Below are positions 13,542-14,861 of a stretch of DNA of 14,861 bases, in pieces. The position numbers were made by a program, and so were the translations under genes. Within the stretch, counting starts at the first letter, position 1. Every line of letters starts with the position of its first letter. A model generated the notes under the pieces. That model saw only the letters and a program-made list of their open reading frames with translations, was not told where the DNA came from and did not search any database. The stretch comes from an uncultured Lachnospiraceae bacterium (GTDB taxonomy: Bacteria > Bacillota_A > Clostridia > Lachnospirales > Lachnospiraceae): positions 1-14,861 of the forward strand of contig USJM01000025.1 of the NCBI GenBank assembly GCA_900555005.1, given 5' to 3'.

Positions 13542-14663
13542 GATTCTCACCGCCTTTCCCGCAGCTTACGTCTTCACCGCCATCCGCGATTCCAGCCGCA
13601 TCTGCTGTGCCCTGTGTTTTTGTCTCACCCATCGTCTGTTCTTCTCCGAGTTCAACCGGCGGGAAGTCTCCTGCTCCGGGGGTTCCTTTTCCGATGCCTC
13701 TGAGGATGGCCTGCTCAAGAGCGCGTTTTGCCATCTCCCTGATGAGCTGAACACGGAATTCCTTTGAAGCGCGCCAGGAGGAACGGGGGTGGACCTCTTC
13801 CTCGACGTGCGTGGCGATGATCTCATAGATCGCCGGATCGTCTGCCGCCATGCCCTTCAGCATCTGTTCGGTCTTTCTGCAGCGGATCGGGGTCGGTGCC
13901 GCGACACCATAGCCAATCCTGACATCTGCCAGACGGAAGCCGGCATCCGGAAGTACCGGGCTGCCTGCCGCCTCCTCCCGCCGTGTGGCTGAACTACCCT
14001 GTATTCCATCTGGCTCTTCTGCCTTTGCCCGCTCTGCGCCTGCCGCCTCCAGCTTCACTCTGACGCAGCATCCGAGCGTTGCGATTTCCATCGAGCGTCT
14101 CTTGCCATACTTGATGTAGCATCCGGAGTAGCCGATATAGTCTTCTGGTTTTACCAGGATCGCAATCAGAACCTCGTCCCGCCTGCGGACCGTTTTGCCA
14201 GGACCTGTATAGAATTCAGTGACTGGAACCTCTCTGGAACCCTCCGGTCCCTGCAGAACGAGGGTGGCATTGAGCGTCTGCATCGTTGCGCCGGAGTCCG
14301 CGGAGGTCGCCCCGTTGCAGAGATTGCCGCCGATGGTGCCCATATTCCGTATCTGCGGGCCGCCGACCGTGTCGACCGCCTCCCCCAGATACGGGAGACT
14401 TTCCCGGATGATGGGATCATTCGTGATGTCCGTAAAGCAGGTGGCCGGTCCGATCACAATCGTTCCGTCTGTCAGCCTGTCCACGCCCTTCAGCTCCGGG
14501 ATCTCATGGATGCGACCAAATCGCAGCCGGCATCCTTGCCGGCACGGAGCTTCACGAGCACATCTGTCCCGCCGGCGATGACTTCGGCCTTCTCGTCGGC
14601 AGCAAGGTGCGCGACGGCATCCTCGACCGACTTTGCCTCGTAGTAATTCTCAATATCGTACAT
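13534..14663 (-). pseudogene. xdhB: Xanthine dehydrogenase FAD subunit, one frameshift
   Basis: The FAD-binding subunit that receives electrons from the iron-sulfur subunit. From ATG 14663 (AAAGGCGGTG site) the frame reads MYDIENYYEAKSVEDAVAHL and VIAGGTDVLVKL with the FAD motif AGGTD, then breaks near 14516; adding one G (TTGGTCGC to TTGGGTCGC) restores GRIHEIPELKGVDRL. The rest has GGPQIRNMGTIGGNLCNGAT (second FAD motif), GVAAPTPIRC and PRSSWRASKEFR, all as in E. coli XdhB. It is unusual in carrying an Ala/Glu-rich insert (AGAERAKAEEPDGIQGSSAT) and a ~40-residue polar tail (VELGEEQTMGETKTQGTADA), making it about 376 residues against roughly 290. An alternative start downstream of the break would lack the AGGTD motif. 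Confidence 0.87.
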
Positions 14664-14683
14664 ACCGCACCGCCTTTCTCAGA

Positions 14684-14861
14684 TCAGACCATGCTGCTGA
14701 AATGCCGCCACCAGCCTCTGCTGGGTCATCGGAATCTCGTTCATCGCGACACCCGTTGCGTTCAGGATGGCATTGCGGATTGCCGGGGCAACGGAGATGA
14801 CCGGCGGCTCGCCCCGCGCCCTGCTGCCGCAGGGGCCCCCCGGGGCCGCCCTTCGCACGAT
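14684..14861 (-). CDS. xdhA: Xanthine dehydrogenase molybdenum-binding subunit, C-terminal end (partial)
   Basis: The last 59 residues of the large molybdopterin subunit, running off the right edge. The sequence GPCGSRARGEPPVISVAPAI, then RNAILNATGVAMNEIPMT, matches the conserved ending of XdhA-type hydroxylases (GxxGxKGxGEPPVI..APAIRNA), which holds the catalytic glutamate of the GEP motif. It ends 20 bases before xdhB, giving the order xdhA-xdhB-xdhC as in E. coli. The substrate, xanthine or another purine or heterocycle, cannot be read from this part. Confidence 0.85.

Noticed and set aside
12789..13767. Long plus-strand open frames (up to 304 codons) opposite the xdh genes
   Set aside because: The minus strand encodes well-conserved xdhC and xdhB motifs; the plus-strand frames are a by-product of GC-rich codon use.
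1..14861. CRISPR array, tRNA or rRNA genes
   Set aside because: No regularly spaced repeats and no cloverleaf or rRNA-like sequence were seen on either strand.

Overview
The window looks like a chromosomal segment from a low-to-mid GC Bacillota, most likely a Clostridia/Lachnospiraceae-type gut anaerobe. The basis is gene content (CsoR/CopZ copper control, an XdhABC-type molybdenum hydroxylase, SfsA, VanZ family, IS21, IS256 and IS3-type remnants) and strong Shine-Dalgarno sites close to AAAGGAGGTGA. Almost every intact gene lies on the minus strand; the plus strand carries only insertion-sequence and broken accessory fragments.

Layout, left to right. (1) 1-2885: an IS3-end-like hairpin; then, transcribed leftward, csoR and copZ with clear CsoR operators, a cytidylate kinase-like gene broken by one stop codon, and an AI-2E/PerM family membrane protein. 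(2) 2969-3714: an internally deleted IS21-like element. (3) 3758-6889: an AT-rich two-gene operon, an ImmA/IrrE-type metalloprotease whose stop overlaps the start of an 825-residue protein. That protein reads as a class III nucleotide cyclase domain, a Nudix-like domain without its catalytic glutamates, and a C-terminal membrane module resembling the Pycsar effector PycTM. (4) 7021-9335: plus-strand debris of what looks like an ABC-three-component (ABC-3C) conflict system, interrupted by an IS21-like element that is itself cut by an intact IS256-family element. (5) 9374-10940: sfsA, a DUF1810 gene and a glutaredoxin, ending in a strong terminator. (6) 11021-12928: an unrecognised HTH-like protein, a VanZ-family gene with two single-base frameshifts, and a DUF6338-like membrane protein. 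(7) 13060-14861: xdhC, xdhB and the 3' end of xdhA; xdhC and xdhB each carry a single-base frameshift.

The most interesting item is region 3. It looks like an anti-phage or conflict system in which the signal-making cyclase and the membrane effector, normally two proteins in Pycsar, are fused in one chain with a pseudo-Nudix domain between them and a translationally coupled ImmA-like protease. The AT-rich composition, the mobile elements on both sides and a second decayed conflict locus next door fit a defence island. All functional statements are from sequence reading alone; no database search was possible. No gene-free stretch exceeds about 300 bases.
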